From Mesocentrotus franciscanus (lineage: Eukaryota > Echinodermata > Echinoidea > Camarodonta > Strongylocentrotidae), in NCBI GenBank assembly GCA_037976565.1, contig CP137674.1:10429587-10493586 (forward strand): a stretch of 64,000 bases of DNA, written 5' to 3'. The notes under the pieces were generated by a model. The model was not told where the DNA came from and did not search any database. It worked only from the letters and a program-made list of their open reading frames with translations. A program made the position numbers and the translations under genes. Shown here piece after piece: positions 1 to 12,230 of this stretch (within the stretch, counting starts at the first letter, position 1; each line of letters begins with the position of its first letter).

Positions 1-166
1 ATGATGCCACAACATGGTCTAAGTTTGTTGACCTTAAATGACCTTTGACCTTTACTTTGTGACCTGAAATTCTCCTCACATGATTGGGGATACTTGATAA
101 CCCTTTAGTCCAAGTTTCATTGAATAAGAACTTATACTTTCAAAATTATATCAAAAATTCAAAAAC

Positions 167-731
167 TTAAAGTACAAGTCCACTCCACTGAAAAGTTGAG
201 CTGATTAGATAGACAAAAATCTAAAAAGCCCAAATATAACTTGGTTTTGGAAAATGGTGCTCAGATTTATTTTTAACAATTTTTTTTAATGAGCAAAAAA
301 CAAGTTAATGAGCAAGTCGGTTGTGACGTAGGGTCCTCACAACACAGATTCGTAATGTAACCAAATTTAATGCATACGTCTTTGTGAAGTGCCTCGATAC
401 AAACTATTTCATTCACCTGATAAGAATAATGAAACACTATTATTCTTATCAGGTGAATGAAATAGTTTGTATAGAGGCACTTCAAAAAGACGTATGCATT
501 AAATTTGTAAAAATAACTATTGTCAAAATGTATACCGCTGGCACTTTCGTTGTGAGGAGCATACGTCACATCCGTACAGCAATATAAATGTTTTGCTCGA
601 AATACCCGAAACAAAAATCGCTCTTAAAAATCACCTGATTGAAGTACGCCCATGATATTTGGCAGTTTTAACCTTTGATTTATTTACAACATGTTATAAT
701 TTTTGAAAATCGGGGTGGACTTGGGCTTTAA
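167..731. mobile_element. TTAA-flanked MITE with internal long hairpin
   Basis: The left end TTAAAGTACAAGTCCACTCC (167-186) pairs with the right end GGGGTGGACTTGGGCTTTAA (712-731) as imperfect inverted repeats, each ending in TTAA. Most of the interior is itself an inverted repeat: GTGACGTAGGGTCCTCACAA near 322 against TTGTGAGGAGCATACGTCAC near 550, with a near-perfect hairpin at its centre. No transposase frame is present. Confidence 0.7.
362..507. repeat. Near-perfect inverted repeat, arms about 68 bp
   Basis: CTGATAAGAATAATG..CATTATTCTTATCAG-type symmetry: the left arm (about 362-429, containing GCCTCGATACAAACTATTTC) is mirrored by the right arm (about 439-507, containing GAAATAGTTTGTATAGAGGC), separated by roughly 9 bases. 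Transcribed RNA would fold into a long hairpin. Confidence 0.85.
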
Positions 732-859
732 CCTTGGTTAAGTTTTTGATGTTGACGCCGCCGCCATCACCACCCCCTAGCCATCGCTGTCGCCGTCGCC
801 GCTGCCGCCGCCGCCGCCAGAAAAGCGGCGCCTATGTCTCGCTTTTTGCTACGCAGGCG

Positions 860-1282
860 AGACAAAAATTGGGAAAAACTGATCTGATCGATTCCTTAAT
901 TCTCCCAACTATATTATTACAATATTTATTTAATTACATTTTAGGTGAATGAAAATTGTAAGAAAGCTATTAATTTGCTCTATATATCATTCCAGACATT
1001 TAAGTGTTGAAAGATTTTTAAAATCCTGTCTTATGTCTTATTTTCATGGAAAAACGGTTGGGAAAATTGAAAAATGGTTGGGAGAATTTACTGTTAAAAG
1101 GTGTTGACCAGTGTCGCCTTCAAAGAAAACCATAAATATCTTTGTGATTTGAGAATGTTTTCAGGATTTTTTGCATACTAGAGGGTTAGTACATTAGAAG
1201 GAATATAATAAGTAACATTTCATACAAAAATTACGCAGTTTTTTTCATCAACCTTAAACAATGTTACCAAGTCACTTTGAGA
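860..1282. mobile_element. Truncated copy of TTAA MITE family 2
   Basis: Shares long blocks (AAAACGGTTGGGAAAATT, TTACGCAGTTTTTTTCATCA, CAATGTTACCAAGTCACTTT) with the complete copies at 17960-18500 and 35252-35777. The left terminus is missing and the right terminal TTAA has decayed to TTGA. Confidence 0.75.
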
Positions 1283-1299
1283 GCTAGAAGGACATTTTA

Positions 1300-1420
1300 A
1301 AGTAATAATAATAATAATAATAGTCCGTTCTTGTATAGCGCATAACACATTATGATATAAAGTCTCTATGGGCTTCCAAAGAGTTCTTGGAAATTATTAC
1401 CCTAGCTTCTCTCCAAGCAC
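1300..1420 (-). repeat. SINE/LINE tail fragment, (ATT)n
   Basis: (TAA)n at about 1307-1323 followed by a 'tagcgca' block. On the minus strand this reads GCGCTATACAAGAACGG-(ATT)n, the same tail as the SINE at 61645-62012. Confidence 0.5.
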
Positions 1421-1619
1421 ACATTGTACACCTGGATGGAGATAAAACTGTTTGGTGCGGATGTTATATCTTTTTGTGGTTTTTATATTTTTGCCCTCAG
1501 GGTTGAATCTATATCGACTCCCGACAGAGATCTTCCACTATCTAAATCTGACTTTTGTTCTCCGTACTGTACAGCCTGGGCCTACTACACTGTATTGCTC
1601 TCAATTTCTCTTTTTTCTG

Positions 1620-1735
1620 TTTCTCTCTGACCCTCTCTTGTCTAGACCTCTTTCTCTGTCTCTCTCTCTTGTCTCTCTCTCTGTCTCTCTCTATCTATCT
1701 CTCTATGTCTCACTATCTCTGTCTCTTCCTCTTTC
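1620..1735. repeat. (CT)n/(TCTATC)n microsatellite
   Basis: Pyrimidine-only simple repeat dominated by TCTCTC and TCTATC. Apparent Ser/Leu ORFs across it are artefacts. Confidence 0.9.
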
Positions 1736-1749
1736 TATATGACTAGGTA

Positions 1750-3430
1750 TCCATGCAGGAAGTAATTAATACGTGTCGGTTTTGATCAGGTCATCACAAT
1801 CTCCCAAGTATCTTCCTTCCGAATAAGTGCAAGGAATAAGTGCACGTTTGAATTCTGCCTTATCTTCTCAATCTTTGATTCTTATCAATTATTAATACCA
1901 TACATCAGCAGGCAGCCTAAATATCAAAGTAGATCATTAATGGTTTGTTAAATAATCCCCATCCCCCATCCCTCATTTCCTCTTAATCTGAACTTGTCTA
2001 ATATAGCCCACAACATCATCAGCAATGCTCATCTTGTGCACTTTTATCAAAGAAGAAAAAAAATGCCATACTTGCTAACATTTCTTCACTAAATCCCACT
2101 TGCAGATGAATGACTGCCACAAAGATTAACAAAATTTCGGAAACTCGAAAACCACTCCTGAAAAATTCAACGATTAGACATTAACTGAAGAACAGCGAAA
2201 AAAAAGGTCGCGCAAAATACTGACGGGTACTTAGTTACTTGAATATCCAATTCATGGCCCTTGACAATGCCTCTCCTAACCAACTTAATTGTTGATTGAT
2301 AATAATGACCCTTGACCCCAAAGGAAATGGGAGGTGGAATATTAACCCTGCTGATACCATATATGCAGACCTCTTCATAACAGAATCAAGGGCGGTGACT
2401 TGTGGGTAACAAGGGGTTTGAAAGCGACGACTCTGATTTACCCAGGGTTCATGTGATTGCAGCTATCCATCAACAGGTAATTTCGAAGGCAAGAAATTTT
2501 AGACAGGGAAGTTGTCAACATGGATGTTTATCAGTGCGACTAACCAGCAAATTTGGAATGAAACCTCTAAATACATATTAAAGATATCATAATCGTAATA
2601 CCATTTTCACACCACAAGTACACAAGCACTTTTCCATTATATATTTTGGATGAATGTTTATTTCGTGTCAATATCAGGACATGCTTTTATCAATTGTTTT
2701 CTTCTATATTTTCGATCAATAATGGTACTTCCTTTGAAGGCCAAACTCATAAAGCATGAAGTAATAAATTACGATGCTAAATGATGATTGTCCTATCACT
2801 AATTATGGTCTATGACTCATTGGTTCATTTATATAATAAAGCATTATCTCTTTTCGCATGTTAGAAAGCATGGGCTCACAAGAGGGAGTGCAAATGTAAT
2901 ATGAACTACATGTACATATATATATCAAGCATTAGATATGAGAATCCAAGGCTGAAAGCAGGCCTACATGGTAGATAGTGCAGAATATTGCCTATTGGCA
3001 TGAAAATGGAGGGGAAAAAGGGTAATACAAAACTTACCTTGAAAGTGTCAAACAGAGCATCTCCAAGAATTCATACACTACGCTTGCAATTCATCTATCT
3101 GCATATAAAAGAGTTGTACAAAAAATAGAAGACAAACATAAATCATTTGTATGGCATAATCATTGAAAAATGTACTGGTACATGTAATATTCAAACGACA
3201 AGTAATTATAATAGTGATCAACAATAAAATATGATAAATCATAAACCACAATAAGATGGTTATTGAACCATCAAAAATGAATTAAAACATATTCCACAGG
3301 TCATATTTTAGAACTAAATGCATATTAGAGTCAATTGTGTAATGACATGTTTTATATAAGTAATAAATCTTCATTCAGGAGAAATAAGTCATCATGACGA
3401 GAGGCATTAAAACTTTATTAAATAAATGCT
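1750..3430. other. Intergenic AT-rich stretch, no gene seen
   Basis: No ORF with protein-like composition in either strand. About 2230-2500 is less repetitive and contains ATCAATAATTA-like and TGACC-containing motifs that could belong to a cis-regulatory element; nothing firmer can be said. Confidence 0.4.
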
Positions 3431-3442
3431 GTACCCCCTCTC

Positions 3443-3444
<2 letters not shown>

Positions 3445-3482
<38 letters not shown>

Positions 3483-3580
3483 CCCTCTCTCTTTTATCCC
3501 CTTTCTCTCTCTCCTCTTCTCACACTCTTCACTCCTCTCTATTTCTCTCTCTCTCTTTCTCTCTCTCTGTCTCTCTTTAC
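3445..3580. repeat. (CT)n microsatellite
   Basis: Long pyrimidine tract with an uninterrupted (CT) core at about 3448-3477. Confidence 0.95.
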
Positions 3581-3657
3581 ATATCCCCATCCAGTTTGAG
3601 CATCCTTATTTTCTGTGATGTACATTAACATGCAGCAAGAAAGTCACCAAGGGAACT

Positions 3658-4632
3658 TACACTACCGCTCAAAGGTTTTGGCATCGGTTTCTTCTCGTGC
3701 ACCGCTCCGAACTGTAAACGGTGAACGGAGAACGGTGCCTCGCCGTTCACCGCTCTTCGGTGCCGCGCCGTTAGCTAACCGTTTGCTCACCGTTTGCTCA
3801 CCGTTTGCTCACCGTTTGCTAACCGTATTACGGTTAATAACAGAAAGATATGTGTGCGCTGAGTCTGCGGCGCGTATCTGTAGAAATCTCAAAAGTCGCA
3901 CACACGGAGATCGGAGTACTAGTTCATTGCATTCACAATCATACCGATGCGCTTGCCACTGACGTCACAATCACTTGATTATTTCATCACAATAGCGTGA
4001 GAGAATGTTCATAGACGGTTGTTCCGCTGAGATTACATCTTGCTCCTGTGACCGCAATTATACATAGACTGAATTCAGTGAGTACGGCGTATGGGGTAGT
4101 GTGTGGAAGGAATGGTTCGGTTCGGCCGCACCGAGATGAATGAGATATGCAACAAGTTTTTTCACTCTTTACGTCTTCATATATCCGCTTTGGCTGCAGT
4201 ATTACATTCCATCTTAATTTATAAAATAATTGAAACGGAAATATGAACTTTGACTTACGATAGCTTGCTCATTTAGATCCTAAAATCTAAATTAATGTTT
4301 AAGCCAAGAAAGACTTGTCGTCAACGTGATTTGTTGTCAGCCATCTTGATTTGAGTTAATGAATATTCACGAGTTAGCCAGTGATATTTTAACCCAGTAT
4401 CAAGCGATTGATCTGATTGGCCATCAGCATTGTTTTTGTACGATAAGGCAGTGCCCGGCAGTGCCTTAAAAAGGATGTCACATTGCCTTAAAAGGATGTC
4501 ACATGTGGCAGTCCACGTTCTCGTGCAAATCTAAAAGTTCCTGTTTACATGTATAGCAAACGTGATTCCTAGATCTGCATGAGGCGTTATAAAATCAGTC
4601 ATTGTTACGTCACAATACAGCTTTCATCGCAG
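3658..4632. mobile_element. Tc1/mariner-like terminus plus scrambled interior
   Basis: Begins TA|CACTACCGCTCAAAGGTTTT (TA 3658-3659), whose exact inverse ends the element at 8898. Contains a tandem GCTCACCGTTT array (3775-3826), a block 'gacggttgttccgctgaga' (about 4014) shared with 38976, and a block AGCAAACGTGATTCCTAGAT (4555-4632) shared with 8571. A CAC..-type terminus next to TA is typical of Tc1-like elements; no transposase is present and the right boundary is unclear. Confidence 0.55.
3775..3826. repeat. 11-bp tandem array (GCTCACCGTTT)n
   Basis: About four and a half head-to-tail units, near-identical to the array at 8727-8769. The 11-bp period is close to one DNA helical turn. Confidence 0.85.
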
Positions 4633-4785
4633 GATCTTATATCTACATATCAATGATTTTTGTACCAATACTTACATACAACGTTACCTATAACTCTTTT
4701 TAAACTTTTGATTTTGTAATGATTACTTCCATTTGTATTACCTGGCATGTTTTGTCATGTACGAGTCTTTTTTAGTTTTGTTTAT

Positions 4786-5600
4786 ATAAGTTAATCTCTT
4801 AACTACTCTTCGGGAACGAATTGAATAAAATGGAATTGAATAATAGTCTACTAAGAGCTGCTTACCCATCAGTTAAATCAGGCGCGGATCCAGGGAGCGG
4901 GCCTTGCCCCCGCAAAAAGAGAGAGAATGAAAAGAAGGGAAAGTGAAAGAGGAGAGAAAGAGGAAGAAGACAAGAAATTGGAGAAAAATAAGAAGGTCGG
5001 GAGGGAGCGGAAGGGCCTTGCCTCCCAGGCTGTTACATCCCCCATCAAAAAAATAAGAGAAGGAAGGAAAGGGAAAGAAAAAAAAGTAAAAGAGGAGATA
5101 AAGGGAAGGAAAAAAAGAGGGATAAGAAAAGAAAGGGGATATCAGTTGCAATTTTCCCCCAATAAGTTGTGGATCGGGGGGATGGGCAAAGGCCCTTGCC
5201 CCCCTATAAGTTAATCTCTTAACTACTCTTCGAACAATTGAATAGAATGGAATTGAATAATAGTCTACTAAGAGCTGCTTACCCATGAGTTAAATCAGGC
5301 GCGGATCCAGGGGCGGGCCTTGCCCCCGCAAAAGAGAGAGAGAATGAAAAGAAGGGAAAGTGAAAGAGGAAGAAGACAAGAAATAGGAAAATAAGAAGAT
5401 CGGGAGGGGAGCGAAAGGCCCTTGCCTCCCAGGCTGTTACATTCCCCATAAAAAAATAAGAGAGAAGGAAGGAAAGGAAAGTAAAAGAGGAGATAAAAGG
5501 GAAGGAAAAAGAGGGATAAGAAAGAAAGGGGATATCAGTTGCAATTTCCCCCAATAAGTTGTGGATCGGGGATGGGCAAAGGCCCTTGCCTCCCTCACCG
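4786..5600. repeat. Tandem duplication, period 420 bp
   Basis: TAAGTTAATCTCTTAACTAC at 4788 recurs at 5208, and the following 'caggcgcggatccagg' and 'aagttgtggatcggg' blocks recur with the same offset. Each unit carries a polypurine GAAAGGAAAG-type tract. A third partial unit continues into 5700 with altered order. Confidence 0.9.
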
Positions 5601-5726
5601 CCCGCCAAAAAAGAAGAGAAGGACGGGAAAGGGAAAGAGAGCTAAAAGGGAACAAAAGAGGAAGAAGAAAAGAAGGGAGATCAGTTGCGATTAATCCCGC
5701 CAAGAACGTGTGGAAGGGAGGGGGGC

Positions 5727-6860
5727 AAGCGACACGATCTCAACATTAACCTCATGGCCCAAATACAGGTGGTTGAAATTTGATATGTACTGCGCGCACG
5801 TAGGGATTCCCCGAATTATAATGACAATGGGATCTCCATTTTATGACATTCAGTTTGCATGGAAGCTATTCGACATAAACCAGGGAGGTTAGTTGTTTTC
5901 TTGCAAAATTGATTGCAAAACTATTTCCAAGTTATATCACATCTATTGATATGGGGTTATGAACTTATTATAATATGGATAAATATGGCTGCTATTTCTA
6001 GAAAAACGATGTGTATGTAGCGAGATTTTCAGGAAGGTATGAATGTAAGGAAGGGAGAAAGAGAGAAGAGGGGAGGGGTTAGTGGGACAGGCAGATAGAA
6101 GAAAGAAAGAGGGAATAGAGCGCAAAGGGAGGGAGAGAGAGAGAGAGAGAGAGGGGGTGAAAGATATAAAGAGAAAGAAAGAGATATAGAGATTTGAAAA
6201 TTTAATGAACGATCCATAACTCCAAATAACAAATAATTCTTTATAATTCTATTCATTCATTACCAATCAGTTGAACCATGGCCCTACAAAATACAAATTT
6301 TGCCACAGACCGCAAACATTATTTTCACAAACCAGGATTGTTTTTAAACAAAAGCGACACGATCTCGACATGACCTCATGACCCAAATACAGGTGGTTGA
6401 AATTCGATATGTACTGCGCGCTCAGGGATTACCGTAATTATAATGACAATGGGATCTCCATTTTATGACATTCAGTTCACATGCAAGCTATGATTACTCC
6501 TGAGTTGGGAAGCTCTTGTATTCGACATAAAACCAGGGAGGTTAATTGTTTCCTTGCAAAATTTATTGCAAAACTTATAAGATTATTTCCAAGTTATGTC
6601 ACATCTATTAATATGGGGTCGTGAACTTATTATAACATGGATACAAAATGGCTGTTATTTCAGTGAAAATGACGCGCATGCTATGAGACTTTCAGGAAAG
6701 GAATGAATATAAGAAAACTTGAAAGGACGGGAGAGAGACAGAGAGAGGGAAGAGAAATAAGAGAAAGGCGACGGAGGGGAGACGGGTACAGAGAGAAAGA
6801 AGGGAGACATGGGGAGGGAGAGAGAAAGAAAGAGGGAATATAGTAAAGAGATAAAGGGGT
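5727..6860. repeat. Tandem duplication, offset about 625 bp
   Basis: AAGCGACACGATCTCAACAT (5727) matches 6352 onward and the match extends about 350 bases through 'ggtggttgaaatt', 'atgacaatgggatctcc' and 'ttatgacattcag', then into a GA-rich tract in both copies. Copy 2 has about 30 extra bases ('gattactcctgagttggg') near 6491, absent from copy 1. Confidence 0.9.
6040..6195. repeat. Polypurine GA-rich tract
   Basis: Almost entirely A and G, with (GA)n at 6131-6152. The tract at 6720-6880 is its counterpart in the duplicated copy. Confidence 0.85.
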
Positions 6861-6899
6861 GGGGTAGAGAGAGACTGGAAGAAAACCCATTTGCTGCTT

Positions 6900-8560
6900 A
6901 ATAATCAACAACCCAAGATAAGGAGGGGAATGTTTACATTCAAAACAGGCGGGTGTTTGGATAAAAGAAAACAAAATGTAGGTTTCCTGTGTACAGCAGA
7001 AAACTCAAATATGGTATGATTCCATCAATATTGATAGTGTTCAAACACAAAACCATACATTCTAATAAAATATTATTTCATAGAAATGGATGTGTTCGTA
7101 GTAGGAAAGAAGAAAACAACTCGACTTACCCTTTAAAATATTTATGTTGCATTGTCGAACCGCAAACATCAATATTCATGAGCAGTTGGCAAGGCTCCAA
7201 GAACTACAGGTCCGAGCGTGGGAACCAAAGGGAGACATTGCGTAACATGGACTTTCTCTGTCATCAAGTCACTCAACAAGAGATTGAGATAAGAGTCGAG
7301 TCGTTGAATGATATAATTATGTCGACAAGATAAGAGATAAAATTGTTTCCCTGGGGGGCTTGCTGGTTAAAAACTGGTAGAATTTGACAGGAGCCACGCG
7401 AGCGTAGTAAATCAAGTTTAGGGGTGAGTATATTTACGAACTTTTCTTGGTCTTGCTATTAATATTATACCACCGAACCCGAACATGGGCCTGACTTACA
7501 GCAAGAAGTATCTAAAAAAATTGATTGAATATTCGGAAAGGTTTTGATTAGTTTTTGATAAGTTTGGATTACTTTTGACAGGAATGGAGGAAATAGGAAA
7601 TGGCTACTCTCTACGATTGTCTACCTCCTCCTTACTACATCACTTACATACACTCCTCTTTCACTCTCTCTCTCTCATTCTCGGTACTACATTTTTGTCA
7701 TGTTCTTTTGTCTGTAATTCTGGCAGTATAAATTATAATTATATATTCCATATTTTGATCATGATTTTTTAAACCATATTTGATTGTGATTTTGTATTAC
7801 TTGTAATTGTCAGTTGTCAATTTATAATTCGTTTATACTGTACACATCATCAATGCAGCTTTGCACGGCTGCCATTGAAGTTTTTATTCAATAAATCATT
7901 AATTTTATGAATGAATGGATATAAAGAGGAACTAGAAGTAGAAAGTTGTGCGGGAAATAGACTAACGTGTTCGTGTCTTGCCTAATTATATTTATAACTA
8001 ATCAACACTGTTTAGTCGATAGCCATTTCCCCTTTTCATATATATACCATAATCATTTTATTTGTTTTTTCCCCCATTCTGGCCTTGATGATACCTCATC
8101 TCCTTTCCTTCCCGAATAATATCTTCAGCTTTCTCCAACTCCATCCAGTACTTTTCAAATTTTGTCAAAACTGCCTGCCTCTCATTCTTTCTCTTTCCTT
8201 CATTCTTTCCTGTTAAATCAACTCTGGTCTAATCGACACTCCTAAGACAGTGACAGTCATTGATCCATTCTATTTTAAAGATTTTATTATCAAGCCTCTA
8301 GCGAATCTCACGTCGACAACTAAAAATGATCGCTAATATGTATTCCCTCATTTTTCATCAACATCAAATTTACAATCGTCATTTTTCACGATCATCCTAA
8401 GACCTAACCAGTAACCACCGCCCCACAATCATCACCACCATCTCATCATAATTTCATCATGATTTCATCGTCATCATCACCATTAACAACTTCATTAAAC
8501 GTCACCATCATTATCTTCACCAGAATCGTTCGAATGCAGAGCACAAGTCTTCATTCTTTA
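6900..8560. other. Intergenic stretch, no gene seen
   Basis: No recognisable product. A (CT)-rich patch lies at 7650-7680 and ATCATC/CACC-rich runs at 8390-8520. The 114-codon frame at 6989-7333 has no family resemblance and no splice context. Confidence 0.35.
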
Positions 8561-8561
8561 A

Positions 8562-8900
8562 ACATTTATAGCAAACGTGATTCCTAGATCTACATGCGGC
8601 TTTGTAAAATCAGTCATTGTTACGTCACAATACAGCCTTTCATCGCGTGCGCGCTCTTTAGCTAACCGCGGAGTTTCACCGTTCACCGTTCTGAGAAAGA
8701 AATCCGCGCGTGCGCTCTCTCTGGCTAACCGTTTGCTCACCGTTTGCTCACCGTTTGCTCACCGTTTGCGCTCCGATAGCTTCCCGCGGATTCTCACCGA
8801 ACAACAAAAGCTTGGAGATAACCGCGGAAAGCTTACGATAGGACAAACGGTACCAAACCGTAACCGAACCGTTGTGCCAAAACCTTTGAGCGGTAGTGTA
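8562..8900. mobile_element. Second Tc1-like-terminus copy
   Basis: Ends in CCTTTGAGCGGTAGTG|TA (TA 8899-8900), the inverse of the terminus at 3660. Shares the 'gcaaacgtgattcctagatct' block and the GCTCACCGTTT array with 3658-4632, but in a different order, so one copy is rearranged. CpG-rich compared with its surroundings. Confidence 0.6.
8727..8769. repeat. 11-bp tandem array (GCTCACCGTTT)n
   Basis: About four perfect units, matching the array at 3775-3826. Confidence 0.85.
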
Positions 8901-10560
8901 TGTTGCCATGGAAATGCAAGGTCTGTCGGTGAAACCTTTCACATGCATCAATTCACCTATAAAAACAAGAGCCAACTTCCTGTCTAGGACACCCTCGCTT
9001 GGTTCTCCTTGTACATGTACATTCGCCAAATGGTACACAGGTATATGTACATACATGGACAGAGAGATTGTACACTGCACTGTACATGTCTAGCCAGGTA
9101 TGTTACAGACTTTTAAATGACATGATTTACATGGAAGTACACATTTAACCAGCCAGGATATTTTCCTTTTATTCAATCATTTTTTTCCTCTTCAAATTGG
9201 TAGAGGATCCTAGCATAAGGCCCCATAAAGCCATAATCTTGTATTCCTTTCAGTTCTTACAAACTCATCAGAAATCATGGATGGAGTAATAGAACAATAC
9301 AAAGCTATATTTCACACATTTTATCAAATTTTCTTTGCCTACCATTACAACATTTGCCTCCACGGTCTCCCGTTTCTCTGTTCATTTTTGCTCTTCTGCT
9401 AAAGATTGAATCATGTATTTTCTAATGAAAGTACCAACTCAATGGTCCCTTTTCCCACAATCAAATCACTTACTAAATGCAATGCACTTGTCCACAATCA
9501 GTCAACATCCTTCAAAGACACAAGATTCTTCATGTATATTATCTGTTATGAATGAGCCAGAAGAGTATGTGTAAACAATACGCCCTTTAGGCTTCAAAAA
9601 GACAATACCCAATGGCAGTACAGCTAGATGAAAAATCTTTGTCAGGTTCAAGTACACAACATTGTAATTTACAACACATACATGTACATGAAGAGTGTAG
9701 GTCTACATTACTGTAATCGACTCTTGTGCCAAGATAAATCATCCTTTGTGTATGCAGTAAATGTCAAAAAACCTGATTTATCCTTTCCCCTGAACTTCAG
9801 GTTAACAAAAGGGGATGTTGTTGAATTGCCTAAGAGAATACTCCTCTCTACATCAGACAAAAGACCTTTTCATGCATTTATGCACTTGAAATCCTTTTTG
9901 TTTACTCTAAATGCACCCCAAAAAAATCAAACTGGAATATTAGATCAACATGCAAACAGATAAATGTCCTTGCTTTCTTTGTTTACTTTATTTTACAAAG
10001 GGGAATTGGAAATTGATATTCATCAAGTGAAAGATTCAGAAAATATGATCCCATCATTTTCAATGTTATAGTGAATGATTCATGTACAATGTGTAATAAT
10101 CATTTCCATGTTGGTTTTCTAATTTCTATTTCTATTTCATGTGGATGACAATTAAAAATTTGAATATGAAAATGGATATGAAAATTGTGTCAGCATACAA
10201 CATCCAGCGTACAACTGCTAAAAAGCAAACATGTATGGTAGCTGAAATTATAACCATTACTGAATCAAATTGAAATGGACTTGAATTGATCAATAGCAGA
10301 TCCTCCCAAATTGAACACAAGCCTTGCTTACACTGGATGAAAAGCATTATGAATCTACCTTGTTACAAGGTAGGCCGAAAGGATGTTCATACACAGGAAG
10401 GTGAGGTACAATAGCAATAACCAGGCTCCTTGACCGAGCTGACAAACGATAACATCATTTTCCCCTCGCGGCCTTCTACCCGCAGTCCCAGGAAAGCAGC
10501 CTTCAGATGTGTGATACTCAACAATGTAGGTCTCTCTCCTTCAACTATTGTCCAATAATC
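8900..10560. other. Intergenic stretch, no gene seen
   Basis: AT-rich sequence with scattered TGTACATGTACA motifs (9010-9090, 9675-9690). Frames of up to 111 codons show no protein-like composition. Confidence 0.35.
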
Positions 10561-10561
10561 A

Positions 10562-11410
10562 AGGCACGCAGCATCAAGTAGAGGCAGTTGAAGTGCAGAA
10601 AAATCAAGCACACAGACCTCGGTGCTATTATTATTGGGGCCGCGGTGCACAAAGACTCCCTCCCTTGAAATTTCAGCGGCCCTCCCCCCTCCCCTCCATA
10701 CTGTAGTATAGGGGACGGTGCTTGTGTACCCCTAATATTTCACTAGAGACTCACAGAAAACAAAAATGTCTCTCCTTCATATTTGTCTCAAAATGAGGCA
10801 CGCAACATCAAGTAAGGGCAGTTGAAGTGCAGAAAAATCAGGCACGCAAGGCTCGGTGCTATTATTTAGGGGCTGTGGTGCACGAATACCCCCCCCCCCA
10901 TCCATACTGTAGTGTAGGGGACAGTGCTTGTGTACCCCTAAAATTTTACTAGAGACCCACAGAATATAAAAATGTCTCTCCTTTATATTTGTCTCAAAAT
11001 GAGGCACGCAACATCAAGTAGAGGCAGTTGAAGTGCAGAAAAATCAAGCACACAGAGCTCAGTGCTTTTATTATTGGGGCCGTGGTGCACAAAGGCCCCC
11101 CTCCCTTGAAATTTCAGCCACCCCCCATACAGTAGTGAAGGGGACAGTGCTTGTGTACCCCCAATATTGCACTAGAGACGGACAGAAAACAAAAATATCT
11201 CTCCTTCATATTTGTCTCAAAATGAGGCACGCAACATCAAGTAGGGGCAGTTGAAGTGCAGAAAAATCAGACACGCAAGGCTCGGTGCTGCGGTGCACGA
11301 ATACCCCCTCCCTCCCCTCCATACTGTAGTGTAGGGGACAGTGCTTGTGTACCCCTACAATTTCACTAGAGACCCACAGAAAATAAAAATGTCTCTCCTC
11401 TGTATGCAAG
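10562..11410. repeat. Higher-order tandem array, 205-235 bp units
   Basis: AGGCACGCARCATCAAGTA starts units at 10562, 10796, 11002 and 11225. Each continues through 'ggcagttgaagtgcag', 'tgcttgtgtacccc' and 'aaaatgtctctcct'. Units 1 and 3 share 'caagcacacag', whereas 2 and 4 share 'cacgcaaggctcggtgct', showing alternating A/B subtypes. Confidence 0.9.
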
Positions 11411-11577
11411 GCTCGTTGCTATTACAATTAGGGGCCGCAATGCACATGGCACAATTGACCCCCACCCTCTTCATTTCAGAGTGTGAAATAGAAGATAAAG
11501 CTTGTGTTACCCCCTAAAATGTTGTTCTCCACCCACTGAAGAAAAACAAGCCTAGAGCTCTGAAAGATACTAGTGTA

Positions 11578-11621
11578 AAAGAGAAAGAGAGACAGAGAGA
11601 CAGAGAGAGAGAGAGAGATGC
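11578..11621. repeat. (GA)n microsatellite
   Basis: Purine repeat AGAGAGACAGAGAGA. Confidence 0.9.
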
Positions 11622-12230
11622 AAAGCCTAAGAAATGCTCCAAGAATAAAGATGAGAATATGTATCACCCCACATCTTGTCTCTTCGAATTACATGTAACT
11701 TTCAGAAATAGATCGTACAAACAACAAAACATATTAATGGTCACCAACGTTTTTTTTGCAATTATTTCATCAAAGCCAAGCATCCTACTTACATAAAATT
11801 AATCATCTAAATGGATCCGCAGATCATTATAATACGTGAAAATATGGAAGGGCGCTGAAGTGAAAAAATGAAAGAGCCCTCGGGAACATTTCCCTGGGAA
11901 AAATTCAAGGTTGATCCAGGGATGTGAATCTAGATAAACCCCATGAATACTACATGTATGAAGCCTAGGATAACTCAGACTGAGATATGGAAAAGGTATA
12001 TGTTATATCATATCCAGTGGGTTAAATCGGCTTGGTAATTCTACAAACCATACTGTAAACATGCACAATGAGCTAGAACCCTGGATGTTTCATCATTCAA
12101 TATGATTGATCAATATGCAAACATCTGATCCCAGGTTGTTCTCACAGTGTGTTTGATCTCATCTTTATGTACATACACACATGTACATGTACACCAGTGT
12201 AAGCACAAGGAACAGTTCTCTTTTCATGAC

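Noticed and set aside
3775..3826. Possible CRISPR-like array
   Set aside because: Head-to-tail 11-bp units without spacers, in an animal genome.
6989..7333. 114-codon ORF
   Set aside because: Random-looking AT-rich translation, no start context, splice sites or similarity.
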